Source: Skeletonema tropicum (lineage: Eukaryota; Bacillariophyta; Thalassiosirophyceae; Thalassiosirales; Thalassiosiraceae). From it: a DNA stretch of 64,000 nt. The first letter of the stretch is position 1; each line of letters starts with the position of its first letter. The DNA is taken from the NCBI GenBank assembly GCA_037178625.1, contig CM074146.1, forward strand, positions 744,001 through 808,000, read 5' to 3'. The notes under the pieces are model-generated. The model ran no database searches, was not told the origin of the DNA, and worked only from the letters and a program-made list of their open reading frames with translations. The position numbers were made by a program, and so were the translations under genes. Shown here piece after piece: positions 54,763-64,000 of this stretch.

Positions 54763-55040
54763 GGATAAAAGAGCTCTTTTCGTAACACACGCGAGAGCGC
54801 CACGCGTCCAAAGCGATACAGCTCCTCGCCACGAGGGGAGGGTGCACAAAGAACCGGACCAAGGATAAAAGGGCTCCTTTCGCAACACAACCGAGAGCGC
54901 ACGCGGTCCAAAGCGACACAGCTCCTTGCCACGAGGGGAGGGTGCACAAAGAACCAGACCAAGGATAAAAGGGCTCTTTCCGCAACATACGCAAGAGCGC
55001 ACGCGTCCAAAGCGACACAGCTCCTCGCCACACCCTGGTC
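54763..55040. repeat. 100-bp tandem repeat, 2.8 copies
   Basis: Units start at 54763, 54863 and 54963 with GGATAAAAG(A/G)GCTC and share CACGAGGGGAGGGTGCACAA. The period is exactly 100. Reading frames stay open on the minus strand through the repeat, but this is a by-product of the repeat. The GGAGGGTGCACAA block recurs at 56551. Confidence 0.85.
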
Positions 55041-55235
55041 CAGCGGCTTCTTAAGGTCTCTTCGCCTTTTACCATTTCCCCTCATAATTATATGTGATTA
55101 TTTGTTACCTACAAGTACTACCTACTGAACACATCACCAAACCATTTTTGTTAGCCACTCATCACACAAAATCCACAATCCATCGCCACCATGGCGATAC
55201 TTCGCCGCACGCTAGTACCTCAGGGAGTGGTCGGC

Positions 55236-55306
55236 TACCCGGATCGATCATGCTAAATCGTCTCTAAATCGTCTTTAGAATCGATTTAGGCCAGTCGATC
55301 CGGGTA
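55236..55306 (+). ncRNA. Hairpin unit 1 (candidate structured RNA or recombination site)
   Basis: The 12-bp basal stem TACCCGGATCGA/TCGATCCGGGTA is perfect. After an internal loop, CTAAATCG pairs with CGATTTAG, and a short loop contains repeats of TCTCTAAATCGTCTTTAG. Flanks GCTAGTACCTCAGG upstream and TTTTCAGCAGCAGTGTCGTG downstream are shared with the second unit. Transcription is not shown. Confidence 0.45.
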
Positions 55307-55600
55307 CATAGTCAATATTGAGAGAGCTAGAGAGTGTTTTCAGCAGCAGTGTCGTGTGTTGTGGAAATCAATGGGGTCAACAGTACCGACGCTCTTTCTA
55401 GGTGAATTTCTTCATCGACGGTGCCGAGAGCACATCCTACCGGTGAATGATTTGTAACATGGGATCTCCGCGGCCAAAGAGACGTACCGCTACCCTGATC
55501 CGCTTCGAGAACTCCTTCGACACGGAGATATTTTATGTCTGAAATAAATATCATATCGCCACTTCAACATGCGCTAGTACCTCAGGAAGTGGTGAATTAC

Positions 55601-55665
55601 ATGGACTTGACACATTAAACCGTCTCTTGTGCTTCTTTTGAATCGATTAGACCTATCAAGTCCAT
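55601..55665 (+). ncRNA. Hairpin unit 2 (paralogue with compensatory stem changes)
   Basis: The basal stem is ATGGACTTGA/TCAAGTCCAT, 10 bp. It sits 363 bases after the first unit, in the same position between the same conserved flanks. Six of the ten stem pairs differ from unit 1, and all remain complementary. The inner stem is weaker than in unit 1. Confidence 0.45.
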
Positions 55666-56828
55666 CTAATTTGTAAGAATTGAGCGATGTAGAGAATATT
55701 TTCAGCAGCAGTGTCGTGTGTTGGGTAAAAAAAGATCTTGCTGTGGATTGTCACCCTCTAGACCAACGCCTACCTCAAGAGCAGTGCCGATAGCGCATCC
55801 ATCATGCGACCATCATCACCGAAATGGAAAAGGGCAATAGTAACATCAACAGAGTCAATCGTAGTTATCTACTTGATGCATATCAGAAATTAGAATTAAG
55901 ATGCTGCAGCGAAGGGAGGTCGGTTTACTCAACAATCAACAACAGGCATCCTTGATGAATTCGTCACTCTATGTGCTTGTGTTAGCATCTGTTGTTATCA
56001 CAGGGAAAGACCCTCAGAAAGACAATAAATATTATAGACGTAGGTGAGATTGTATAGTGCATCCCTTAACAGTTGTGCCATCAAAAGAATCTAGCTCCAA
56101 GAGAGGCATATGTTTTAGAAGAGGGAAGAGCTCAATAGAGTGTTGAGTCTTTATCGTGACTTCATGTCATTGCAAAGACGATTCATTACACATGGTTACA
56201 AAATAATGTTCATTAGTATTAATACCGTAATCAAAGGTTGTACCCAAGAGGTTGGTTAACGGTTTTACAATGACTTAGACACTGAAATCTCACACACTCT
56301 TATTCCATGGTATGGAAGACGATGGCTGTTAATGGTACTGTTTTGCACTCTCGTACATATTATCATGCTGCGTGGGTGTCAAGGGACGGAAGTGACGGAA
56401 GTCATGATGAAAAGTAGTTCTGGTAGCTCATCTATGTAGTCTGCCCTCGGGGGCATGCCCGCAGTTTCTCAAAAATGGAGACAAAAAGGTAAAACAGAAA
56501 AAAGATGTTATGAAGCAATATCTCGATTTTGGACCAGGGTGGCCACCATGGGAGGGTGCACAAAAAAAAAACACAATTTATTTATATTTATTAGATTAGA
56601 TTAGATGACATTTTAGAACCATAAAAGATGACCACGCATGGTCTTGGGAACCCAGCCCTGTACTTCTTAGTGTATATACTTCCCAGCAAAAGAACACAAC
56701 ACTACACGGGTCTACACCATGTTCTTTTGTACTTCTCTACTACTTATACAGGAGTACTCCTACCAACTGTCAACCTTTGCTGTTTTGTTCTATGGAGGAG
56801 CATAAATATTTATTTTACATACCTTACC

Positions 56829-57491
56829 ATGCTTAGCTCCATCGGTGAAGTCCTACACCTCCTCGTCCGCCAAGACTGGGAGACCTTACGGTCAGTCCTA
56901 GCCGACCCAACACTCTTTCGAAACATTGCCAGCGCTATTATGGCGTGCTCCGAGTTCAACGGCATGACCTTCCTACATGCTGCAGTTCGATACAATCCTC
57001 CATCTGATATCATCGCTCAGATGATTCATCTATGCCCTCACATGACAGCAGCCATGGATTGTCTCGGTCGGACACCTCTTCATGTTGCTGCGGGTTCTGG
57101 AGCAAATCCAGAAGTTATATCAATGATAGCACATGCTTACCCTCCCGCATGCGATATTCAAGATCATGATGGGAAGACTCCGTTACATTTTGCATGTGAT
57201 GGTTCGTGCTCCTTATTTGAAGACGATGGCGACATCATGTCTTCTTCCAGACAAGTGCTAGATCCCGAATCAGTCCATGCCTTGTTATCATACTCAGGCC
57301 GAGCGGCTACATTCCGAGACTATGAGCAAATGATCCCACTCCAGCATGCAATACTGAGCCATGCACCCTTCAGAACTGTGAGATTGATTGGAGACGCTAT
57401 GAAGCAATTTGGTAATAGTAATCAACAAGAACACACTTTTAGGGAGAGACCGTGCAAGAGGGCAAGGAGGGCTGTAAGTGTCGTTGTTTGA
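56829..57491 (+). CDS. Ankyrin-repeat protein, unit 3, intact copy
   Basis: 220 residues start at ATG 56829 (MLSSIGEV), where TACCTTACC precedes the ATG in all units; the open frame extends upstream, but that part is not equally open in the other units. Ankyrin-type repeats: residues about 44-77 ('NGMTFLHAAVRYNP'), 79-110 ('LGRTPLHVAAGSGANPEVI'), 113-148 ('DGKTPLHFACDGS'), and a last degenerate one ('MIPLQHAILSHAPFRTVRLI'). The C-terminus is basic ('RPCKRARRAVSVVV'). Ankyrin repeats bind protein partners; the partner is unknown. Relative to units 1 and 2 it lacks the two-base insertion and has lost two residues in 'PPSDTDII'. Confidence 0.8.
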   Translation: MLSSIGEVLHLLVRQDWETLRSVLADPTLFRNIASAIMACSEFNGMTFLHAAVRYNPPSDIIAQMIHLCPHMTAAMDCLGRTPLHVAAGSGANPEVISMIAHAYPPACDIQDHDGKTPLHFACDGSCSLFEDDGDIMSSSRQVLDPESVHALLSYSGRAATFRDYEQMIPLQHAILSHAPFRTVRLIGDAMKQFGNSNQQEHTFRERPCKRARRAVSVVV

Positions 57492-59140
57492 TGAGAGTTT
57501 GAAGTTTCATGTGCCAATGATTAAGGTGTGTGCTAGTACTAGTAGAGTGACAGAAGAAGTGAGTAACTGAGTGAATAATCCTCCCGAACCGTGTGAGTGT
57601 GAGAGGGCAAAGGAAGACTGTAACTGAAAAGTGTCGTTATATGAGAGTTTAAAGTTGTGTGTGTGCCAGTGATTAAGCTGTGTGCTAGTGCTAGAGTAAT
57701 AGATGTGATGTGAAGATGTTAATGTGAATATCCCAAAGTCAAAGTAGAAAGATCGTATTGATATTGTTACTGTTACTATTTGCCTATGCATCCTTTGTCT
57801 TTGTTCTTCACTCTAAAAAGACGAGTCAGCAAATTGTCAGCAACATGAGCCAAGAACCAGAATGAGGTGCATTAGCTGGGCCAAGCAGGTCGGTAGCGTT
57901 ACCATCCTTTGCTCGCGCTGTGGTGCTCCATCATCACCATTGGGACTTGGGAATAGCGAGCCCACTCTTTCTTTAGCGTAAGCTGAATAGTCACCATGAC
58001 CATGACCATGATATCCAGTGTTCCTATTCCTAGAGGGTCTCTTCTGGCTCTTTAGATTAGAGTGCACAATCAATATTATGGCGCGCACTCCACTGCTTTT
58101 TTCCCTCGAATCTTACAAACGCTTCATTTTCGACACCTCTAAAATTACCATTTCGAATTATCCTCTTTCTTCATTGTAATGGTGGAATAACTTCATCCAT
58201 AGTCGGTCCGCGACACCGCTCCAACGCCATCAATTGAGGGGGGCCATATATACGCTTCCAATCGCCGTCATTTTCGATTTTTACGGTGGTCGAAAGTGGC
58301 CCGGCACCCTCCTCCATCCCTTCGACGTCGCCGCGACGTTGCTATTGCTAACAGCCGCATCACCATCACTCCACCAAGTTGCTATCCAAGGGCATAAATC
58401 GATGGAATAGATCATATATTACTCGACCAGTGACCTGGATTGGGGTGGCACTCCTTTTATGTGTGAAGAAATAAGTAGAGTCCAGATAACTATGTGTGTT
58501 ATTTTTCCTGTGGTTGAGATGAGGAAATCAGCTTCTCGCATTGTTCTTTCGGTTATTCACGTTCACGATCAGCTTGTATTTGTATGACTTTACTTTGTGA
58601 GACTAAAAGGATGTTAGCCACACAGTTTCTACAGAGCGTAGAGTGCGTGTGTGGTATTGTTGCCGGCGATCAATGACCGCCCAAAATATGACTCCAATCC
58701 AATTTGACAGATTCAACAAGAGAGATGTTGCATCCAAGCAGCGGTATCGTATGTACATACGATACTTACTTATTTTTGTGAAGGTGCAGCAGGTGACCTG
58801 AGATTTGAATACCGGTCTTTGCAACAATTGATTCTTTAAATGCCGCTTACAGCAGGCATTGTGTCGTACCGTGAAACCAAATTGTGGGCATAAGAACATT
58901 GCAAGTCAATACGATACTTATGTTCTCCATCCATGCAATTGCTCAAAGATCAAAGATAGATAATTGATGTTGTGCAGCTCAATCTGTTGTGCACCGTAAC
59001 AAATCTGAATCTGGAGTGTTAAGATAGTAGATAATGGTAATGATTCTAACTTGTACTATTACTCAATTACCATTGTCACTGTACATATTTATTATTGCTA
59101 GTGTACACCACGGCCGACTCTAGAGAGAAGATTGATACTC
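57492..59140. other. Intergenic part of unit 3
   Basis: It corresponds to 44784-46426 of unit 2, with the truncated second W upstream region. No gene. Confidence 0.6.
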
Positions 59141-59695
59141 TCAAATGGATTCTTTGTGGAGCCTACCGAGCATCCTCGCTCTCAATACGGCCTTTCTTGT
59201 TTCGGCTAAGGAAGCAAGTGTAATATGCTCCCATCTCAAACTTACAGAGGGATCTTGTCTCGCCTGCTCTGCGAGGACTGCAGCTACGCATCGACGTCTG
59301 CAAGTCTGCACCTCGAGCATACAGGCTGGTGTGAGTAGATGAGCAATGCCAATCCAGAAGCCGCTATCTTCTTCGGACACAGAATCGCTTGCACGAGCTT
59401 GGAGGACATCTCGCTTGATGTTGCGTTTCATTGATTTGTATTCTGCCTTGGTGTACCACAGCTCGTTGATGTCCTCGTGCCGCTCAACTATGTGAAGCTT
59501 TGATGTTTCGGCAAAATGCACAACGTGGTTGCGCCCGGGAGGGAAATTGTTGATCGGCCGTGTTAGTGAATGATGATGATTATTGTTGTCTACAGTTCCT
59601 TTGGTTTTATGAGATGCCAAGTTGAAGTGTCGGGGTGACTGCATCGTTACTTCCGGAGGCAGTAAGAGCTGCAAAAGTATCACTTCATCGCCCAT
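59141..59695 (-). CDS. W protein, unit 3
   Basis: It is 184 residues from ATG 59695, intact and nearly identical to the unit 1 copy, including 'PPEVTMQSPRHFNLAS', with His at the position where unit 1 has Arg ('ASHK' for 'ASRK'). Both conserved blocks are unchanged. Confidence 0.8.
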   Translation of the reverse strand: MGDEVILLQLLLPPEVTMQSPRHFNLASHKTKGTVDNNNHHHSLTRPINNFPPGRNHVVHFAETSKLHIVERHEDINELWYTKAEYKSMKRNIKRDVLQARASDSVSEEDSGFWIGIAHLLTPACMLEVQTCRRRCVAAVLAEQARQDPSVSLRWEHITLASLAETRKAVLRARMLGRLHKESI

Positions 59696-60217
59696 AGTGA
59701 CCTGGATTGGGGTGGCGACTCCTTTTATGTGTGAAGAAATAGAGTCCAGATATATGTATCTATTTTTCCTGGTTGTGAGATGAGGTGGGGTCATTCACGA
59801 TCAGCTTGTATGACTTTGTGAGAATAAAAGGATGTTCGTTAGCCACACTTTCTACAGTGTGTGGTATTGTATTGTTGCCGGCGATCAGTGACCGCCCAAG
59901 ATATATGGCTCCAATTTGACAGATTCAGAAAGAGATGTTGCATCCATCCATCCAAGCGAGATTTTTGTGAAGGTGCAGCAGGTGACCTGAGATTTGAATA
60001 CCGGTCTTTGCAACAATTGATTCTTTAAATGCCGCTTACAGCAGGCATTCTGTCGTACCGTGATACCAAATTGTGGGCATATGTTTAAGACACACACACA
60101 AAGGAGCAACACTGCATGCTCTCACCTACTCTACCCTCACTTTTTAGCATTCGTTCATTCTATAATTCGACGAAGCAATTTGCACAATAACTCCGGCAAA
60201 AGAAGCATCAAAACAAC

Positions 60218-61589
60218 ATGACGAAAAGGGGATATATCTACCATTACTTGCTCCTCGCTTTGCTCGGTGCGTTTGTACTCGATACTGTGCGAGAGGGAGA
60301 TACGATTACTTCAAATTCAAAAGCGGAATAAAAGAGGGAATTCTTGCGGAAACGTCAATTATTGAACGAAAGAGTGAGTAATCTGCTATAACGTGTGACA
60401 CTGTCACTCTTTGTACATCAAAGACTTGTCCGAGTTTCGGTGTCATGTTTCCTCTGCCTAACATCTATTCTGTTCTTCATTGCTGTAGCTCCTCGCCATT
60501 ACCAGGAGCACTTGGAGACTTGGCCAGAATGTGTCAACCTCAGAATGACTGCTGAAGCCTGCAAACAATTCATTGACGAAGAAATCTTTGCCAATTTTAT
60601 CGAACAAGATCAATACATTCGATCAGTCATCATGGATAAGAGGCGCAAGACAGATCAGTTGTATAATGCAGTCTCTATCTTGATGAATGATGACGATATG
60701 GTAATTGGGATTGGGCGTGATGGAGATGGTTATGTGTATTACGATTTGTAAGTCTTGTGTGTATTGGGTTTGATCCACTTGTATACTTGCTGTCTTTCGA
60801 CTTCACTGATTTTACATGTTTAATCTATCACTACAAAACACTAACTTGCTTCACGTTCCTCTCTCCAGCACCTGGGATGGTACAGGCGAGCTAGCTACTG
60901 ATGAGCAGCAATCTGCGATTCCACCAATTCTTGTCATGGAGCCCGACGCTTCACTTGACCCAATTGGGATGGATCCGGAAACTATCCCTGCAACTGTTCC
61001 TCCAGAGGATCCCACTGAAACTACGACTGAGGTGAGGCACCCCTTATCGTTTTCAATGAAGTAATTGAAAACGTCATGGGCTGTACAGTTATGGAGTATC
61101 TAGGTGGCGGAGGAGGAGGTGGTGGAGGTGGTGGTGGAGGAGGCACTAGACCTATCGCCGGTGGTGTCTTGTGCAGTGGTATGGCAATGAATACTCCCGA
61201 AGGAGATGCAATGATCGAAGAAGCAGTCAATGCTCTTCCGCCAGGAGGAGAATCAGGAGAAGTAGCTGGTGAAAGACAAATTGAACCTATCTACTGTGGT
61301 GTTCTTACTGGCGAGAGCTGCTGCCTCCTAGTCAAGCTCAAGGTACGAGACCATGATATCCGTGATAATGCCATTCAGTGCACTCTCAACTATGTTGAGT
61401 CCACCGAGAAGAAGCAATACGCAATACTGGCAAAATCTCAGAGGCAAGAAGGTTCATATCTTCGCTAATCACAATGGAATTGTAAGTAAAGTTCCTCAAA
61501 TTGTTGGCGATTGGCCTAAGGGTATTACAGGTGAGGACTTTGAAGCGTGGTTGCTTGAGGCTGGTTCTCCTCCGATTATTTTGCAGTAG
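60218..61589 (+). pseudogene. V gene, unit 3, nonsense and frameshift
   Basis: The second codon is ACG for ATG. A TAA at 60329-60331 replaces GAA in 'KAEEKRE' of exon 1, and a missing triplet-breaking segment in exon 4 (about 61408, 'GAGAAGAAG' for 'GAGAGAAGAAG') shifts the frame after 'NYVESTE'. Splice sites and other exons match unit 1. Use of a downstream start would remove the signal peptide. Confidence 0.8.
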
Positions 61590-61766
61590 AAAGGTAGAGA
61601 AGTAGAGAAAAAAGAGTGGAATGGATTGACATTGGTTATTGGACTCACTCTGACTCTGAAATATTGACTGGGGCTGTTGATATTTATTTTGTAGAAATGA
61701 CTTAGGTTTCTTTGATTACGTCATTCATAGAATTCCGGCGCAGCCTGAACCAAGCTTCGACTACTG

Positions 61767-62118
61767 ATGACATAGGATCTTCAGACACCTGTCTGAGTCA
61801 CTTGGAGGACTCAGCACATGTGCTGAGACCCTATGTACCTTACTTTGGATCTTCAGTTTAGGGGCCCACTAACTATTTACTAGTTATTTGGGGAGCTACC
61901 GGCTGTGTCGAGGCTTTGCAATTTTGTTCATCCATTTTGTTAGCGATCTTACTACGGTGAAACCCATCCTACAGCATCTTTCAACATAGCATCCCCAGAT
62001 CGACGAATTTCGTTCGAACATTTTTCGTTATCTATGGTATCGTATGTCAGCGTTTGCGCCCCGCATCGTGCAGAGTCCCTCTGAAGAGGACTCCCATGTG
62101 TGACAGAAGACCATAGGG
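61767..62118. mobile_element. Roughly 350-bp insertion with hairpin-forming inverted ends
   Basis: It is present only after unit 3, replacing the 'GCATACGCTTATTCCGG' stretch of other units. The left end, with CATAGGATCTTCAGACACC, folds with CTGAGACCCTATG at 61822-61834 into a roughly 28-bp imperfect hairpin. The right end in reverse, CCCTATGGTCTTCTGTCAC, resembles the left end. It is non-coding. Boundaries are approximate and no target duplication is clear. Confidence 0.6.
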
Positions 62119-62194
62119 TGTGAGCTCTAGCGTGCGCGCGTGTAAGTAATGTGTACGTGTACGCAGATGTACTTACTTAGCTGGCAATTTTCAG

Positions 62195-62610
62195 AGGTCA
62201 TCATTCAATGATAAAGTTGACTGCCGATTCAAGAGATACATTTTGTCCTTCTACATACATCATACTTATATTAAGATTACTTTCTGCTCGAAATCATCAC
62301 TTACGACGGAGTCAAGTTCGTCAACAAAAAAAGAGAAGATCTTCTCTTCTGTCTTCCTCAAACCATTCAGCAAGAACCGAGAGAAATTCTGCGCAATCCA
62401 ACTCTATCAATTCAACAGCGGCAACCGAGAGGAGGTATCGATCTCAATCCAGTCAACAACAACAACTGAGGTACGATCTTCAGCACTATCAAACTCAATC
62501 AAGTCAGTTACAACCGATGTCTCTGACTTGTCAAGCCCATGAATCACGGACAGAACATGAATTCTCTCAAGGTGAAAGCTAGAATTCTGTGGGTAACATA
62601 TCCTTTTCAC
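62195..62610 (-). pseudogene. Q gene, unit 4, deleted
   Basis: The repeat region has lost about half a repeat ('VDWIEIDTSS' then a shifted frame). It has an extra 'VLSVIHG' insertion from a local duplication of the ATGAATC stretch. Confidence 0.6.
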
Positions 62611-62965
62611 TCTCTACGAAATGCTCGAACTAAGACGCAATCAATCAACTAGGCAAATTATAGCACAATAAGAATTTAATCAAATGTTCATTTATTTTGT
62701 CATTACGATACAGTCTACAATTATTTCGCAATGAATCTTCTCCAGCTCAGCAAGTACTTCAAGATGTATAGTGTGGCTTTGTGCGAGACGTGTTTGAGAT
62801 ACCATACACGCAGCATCACCGTGATAGTGATAGTGTCTTTCTCTTGTTCTTTGATAGCTAGCGTTGAATTAGCAATCGATGCCTCTAGATATGTCGAGGA
62901 CTTTTCCTTCCAAGGGTCACGATGCATGCGCTAGCTGGCGCTAGGCCTAGGCGAGCAAAGGCCCA

Positions 62966-63529
62966 TTATCGTGGACGACGAGCAATAGGGCGACGGAGAG
63001 CAGGAGGGTGCTGGTGCTGAGACTGCTGCTGACGTCCTAAGCTTGGAAATAGAGGCAACATCTTGGAGGACGAGTTGTTATTGTTATCGCCATTGTCGTT
63101 TCCTTCTTGTTTTTCTTTTTCTTCTTGAGAGTGAGAGGGACGTTGACGCTTCAATAGATTGATCACAGGAACCGTCGGAGGGGTGACCATCACATCAAAG
63201 GATAAGGTTGGCATAGGCATAGGAGAGCTGGAACTGTTGCGTTCCAATTGCTCGTCGGACAAGTCTCTGTCTCTGTCACCGTCGTTCCAGGTAGGTTCGG
63301 TGCTCATATTATTCTGCTCATGACGACTGCCAAGTGTACACTTGCAAGAACGACGAGGCTTGAGGAAAAAGTTATGCCTTGGAGACTCTTCTGCATCGAA
63401 GGAAGCCAGAACATCAACATCAACCTCATTGTTGTCATTTTTTGTTGGTGTACAAAGAATGAAGGGAATGTCGCCATCCTTGCTGTCGCTGTCGATCTTC
63501 GTCTTGTCTCCTAGACTATTGTTGCTCAT
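62966..63529 (-). CDS. Y protein, unit 4
   Basis: 187 residues start at ATG 63529 (MSNNSLGDKTK). It differs from other units by losing Asp-Thr in 'MSTEPTWND', a shorter Arg-Asp stretch, extra Glu-Lys in 'EEKEKQEG', and Ser for Cys in the cluster ('CTLGSRHEQ' for 'CTLGCRHEQ'). This copy therefore loses one of the three Cys residues. The post-stop open frame found in units 1-3 is shifted here by a one-base deletion near 62924. Confidence 0.6.
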   Translation of the reverse strand: MSNNSLGDKTKIDSDSKDGDIPFILCTPTKNDNNEVDVDVLASFDAEESPRHNFFLKPRRSCKCTLGSRHEQNNMSTEPTWNDGDRDRDLSDEQLERNSSSSPMPMPTLSFDVMVTPPTVPVINLLKRQRPSHSQEEKEKQEGNDNGDNNNNSSSKMLPLFPSLGRQQQSQHQHPPALRRPIARRPR

Positions 63530-64000
63530 GTTGTTGGTAGGGAGATCGGGTGCTCTCTGTAACAGATGGAAGTTTTTTATGGGTGTCAGTGGATGTAGTC
63601 TGTGGAGTGTGTTATTAGCGTGGTGGTACAATACTGCATAAGTACGGAACAAAGATACAAAGGTGGCAGCTGTCGGTGGGTGTCATCTCTTTGAAAACTC
63701 CGAGTTCAGTTGAACACTCCGAGTTCAACTATGTGGACAAGAGTTTAACCGAGCAGATGGTTTTGAACCCGCTTGAATTTGCTAAAAGGTAAATGTTATT
63801 TTGGCTACTAAAATTGTTACATAGATGGTTTTCGTTCCCACTCCTAGCCGCGTTCGAGATTAGGTAGGCGGCTGTTATGCCATTCTTTTGTAAATCGGTA
63901 CCCTTATCTACAGGAACCTAGTTCGCTCTTATCGGCCACACTTTTGTGAAATCAATGTTGCTGTTCCGCGACTTCATCATCGTCTTCGATTATTGTTTTA

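Larger units (their letters stand above)
54412..56605. mobile_element. Unit-3-specific 2.2-kb insertion with hairpins and tandem repeats
   Basis: It interrupts the empty site ATTCATTATGACATTTT. The left end folds into a perfect 9-bp hairpin (CGGACCAGC/GCTGGTCCG at 54417-54440). The right end is a TTAGA-type repeat (ATTAGATTAGATTAGA). No clean target duplication. It contains a 100-bp tandem repeat and two paired hairpin units; the rest (55740-56570) has no supported gene. Confidence 0.6.
30413..64000. repeat. Tandem array of a roughly 7.3-kb five-gene unit
   Basis: Units start near 30413 (partial first gene), 41900, 50945 and 62200 (incomplete). The shared order is Q (minus), Y (minus), ankyrin (plus), W (minus), V (plus). 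Without insertions the unit is about 7.3 kb, estimated from unit 2 minus its three inserts. Copies are nearly identical in coding parts but differ by many small indels and by distinct insertions, which argues against a simple assembly duplication. Confidence 0.9.

Noticed and set aside
54605..55085. Minus-strand frames of 86-156 codons with repeated 'FYPWSGSLCTLPS'
   Set aside because: They are produced by the 100-bp tandem repeat, which is open in all three frames.
56628..56828. 67-codon N-terminal extension of the intact ankyrin protein
   Set aside because: The same region is not open in frame in units 1 and 2, and a conserved ATG at 56829 fits all units.

Overview
The window reads as nuclear DNA of a diatom, probably a centric one. 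The signs are short GT-AG introns in several genes, a bipartite plastid presequence (signal peptide, then ITAF) on a methionine sulfoxide reductase, a membrane protein with Pro-Ser (PSxxPS) repeats followed by small Cys repeats built from tandem 54-nt exons, and diatom-style ankyrin and 'LWYT' family proteins. No bacterial operons, rRNA or CRISPR arrays were seen. The species is inferred from gene style only.

Region 1-16.7 kb is mostly genic. It holds the 3' end of a large helical-repeat signalling protein (1-1620), a plastid-targeted MsrA (2578-3564), a retroelement RNase H fragment (4088-5065), and a tandem duplication of about 2.5-2.8 kb. In that duplication one copy of a type II membrane protein gene has lost its centre (6834-7508) and the other is intact (9619-12582). 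A multi-exon Pro-Ser/Cys-repeat membrane protein follows on the minus strand (13470-16.7 kb).

Region 16.7-30.4 kb is a nest of mobile elements. A Helitron-like element carries a PIF1 helicase C-terminus duplicated in tandem, next to an unrecognised two-exon gene. Three copies of its terminal sequence share a GGCCCTCGGGGCC block. One of these copies abuts a decayed piece of the Pro-Ser/Cys gene, which suggests gene capture. A DNA transposon with apparently perfect 330-bp inverted repeats and TA flanks lies at 22952-26637. An element with 21-bp inverted repeats lies at 26769-29169.

Region 30.4-64 kb is a tandem array of a roughly 7.3-kb unit: three units plus the start of a fourth. The order is Q (minus), Y (minus), ankyrin (plus), W (minus), V (plus). 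Q is a repeat-containing ORF, Y a low-complexity protein, W a conserved diatom protein, and V a secreted protein resembling potato inhibitor I. The units are expanded by at least eight unit-specific insertions, several with clean target-site duplications. W is intact in all three full units. V is open only in the first unit and the ankyrin gene only in the third, and Q is broken everywhere. An insertion in the third unit (54412-56605) carries two diverged paralogous hairpins whose stems changed sequence but kept pairing, plus a 100-bp tandem repeat.
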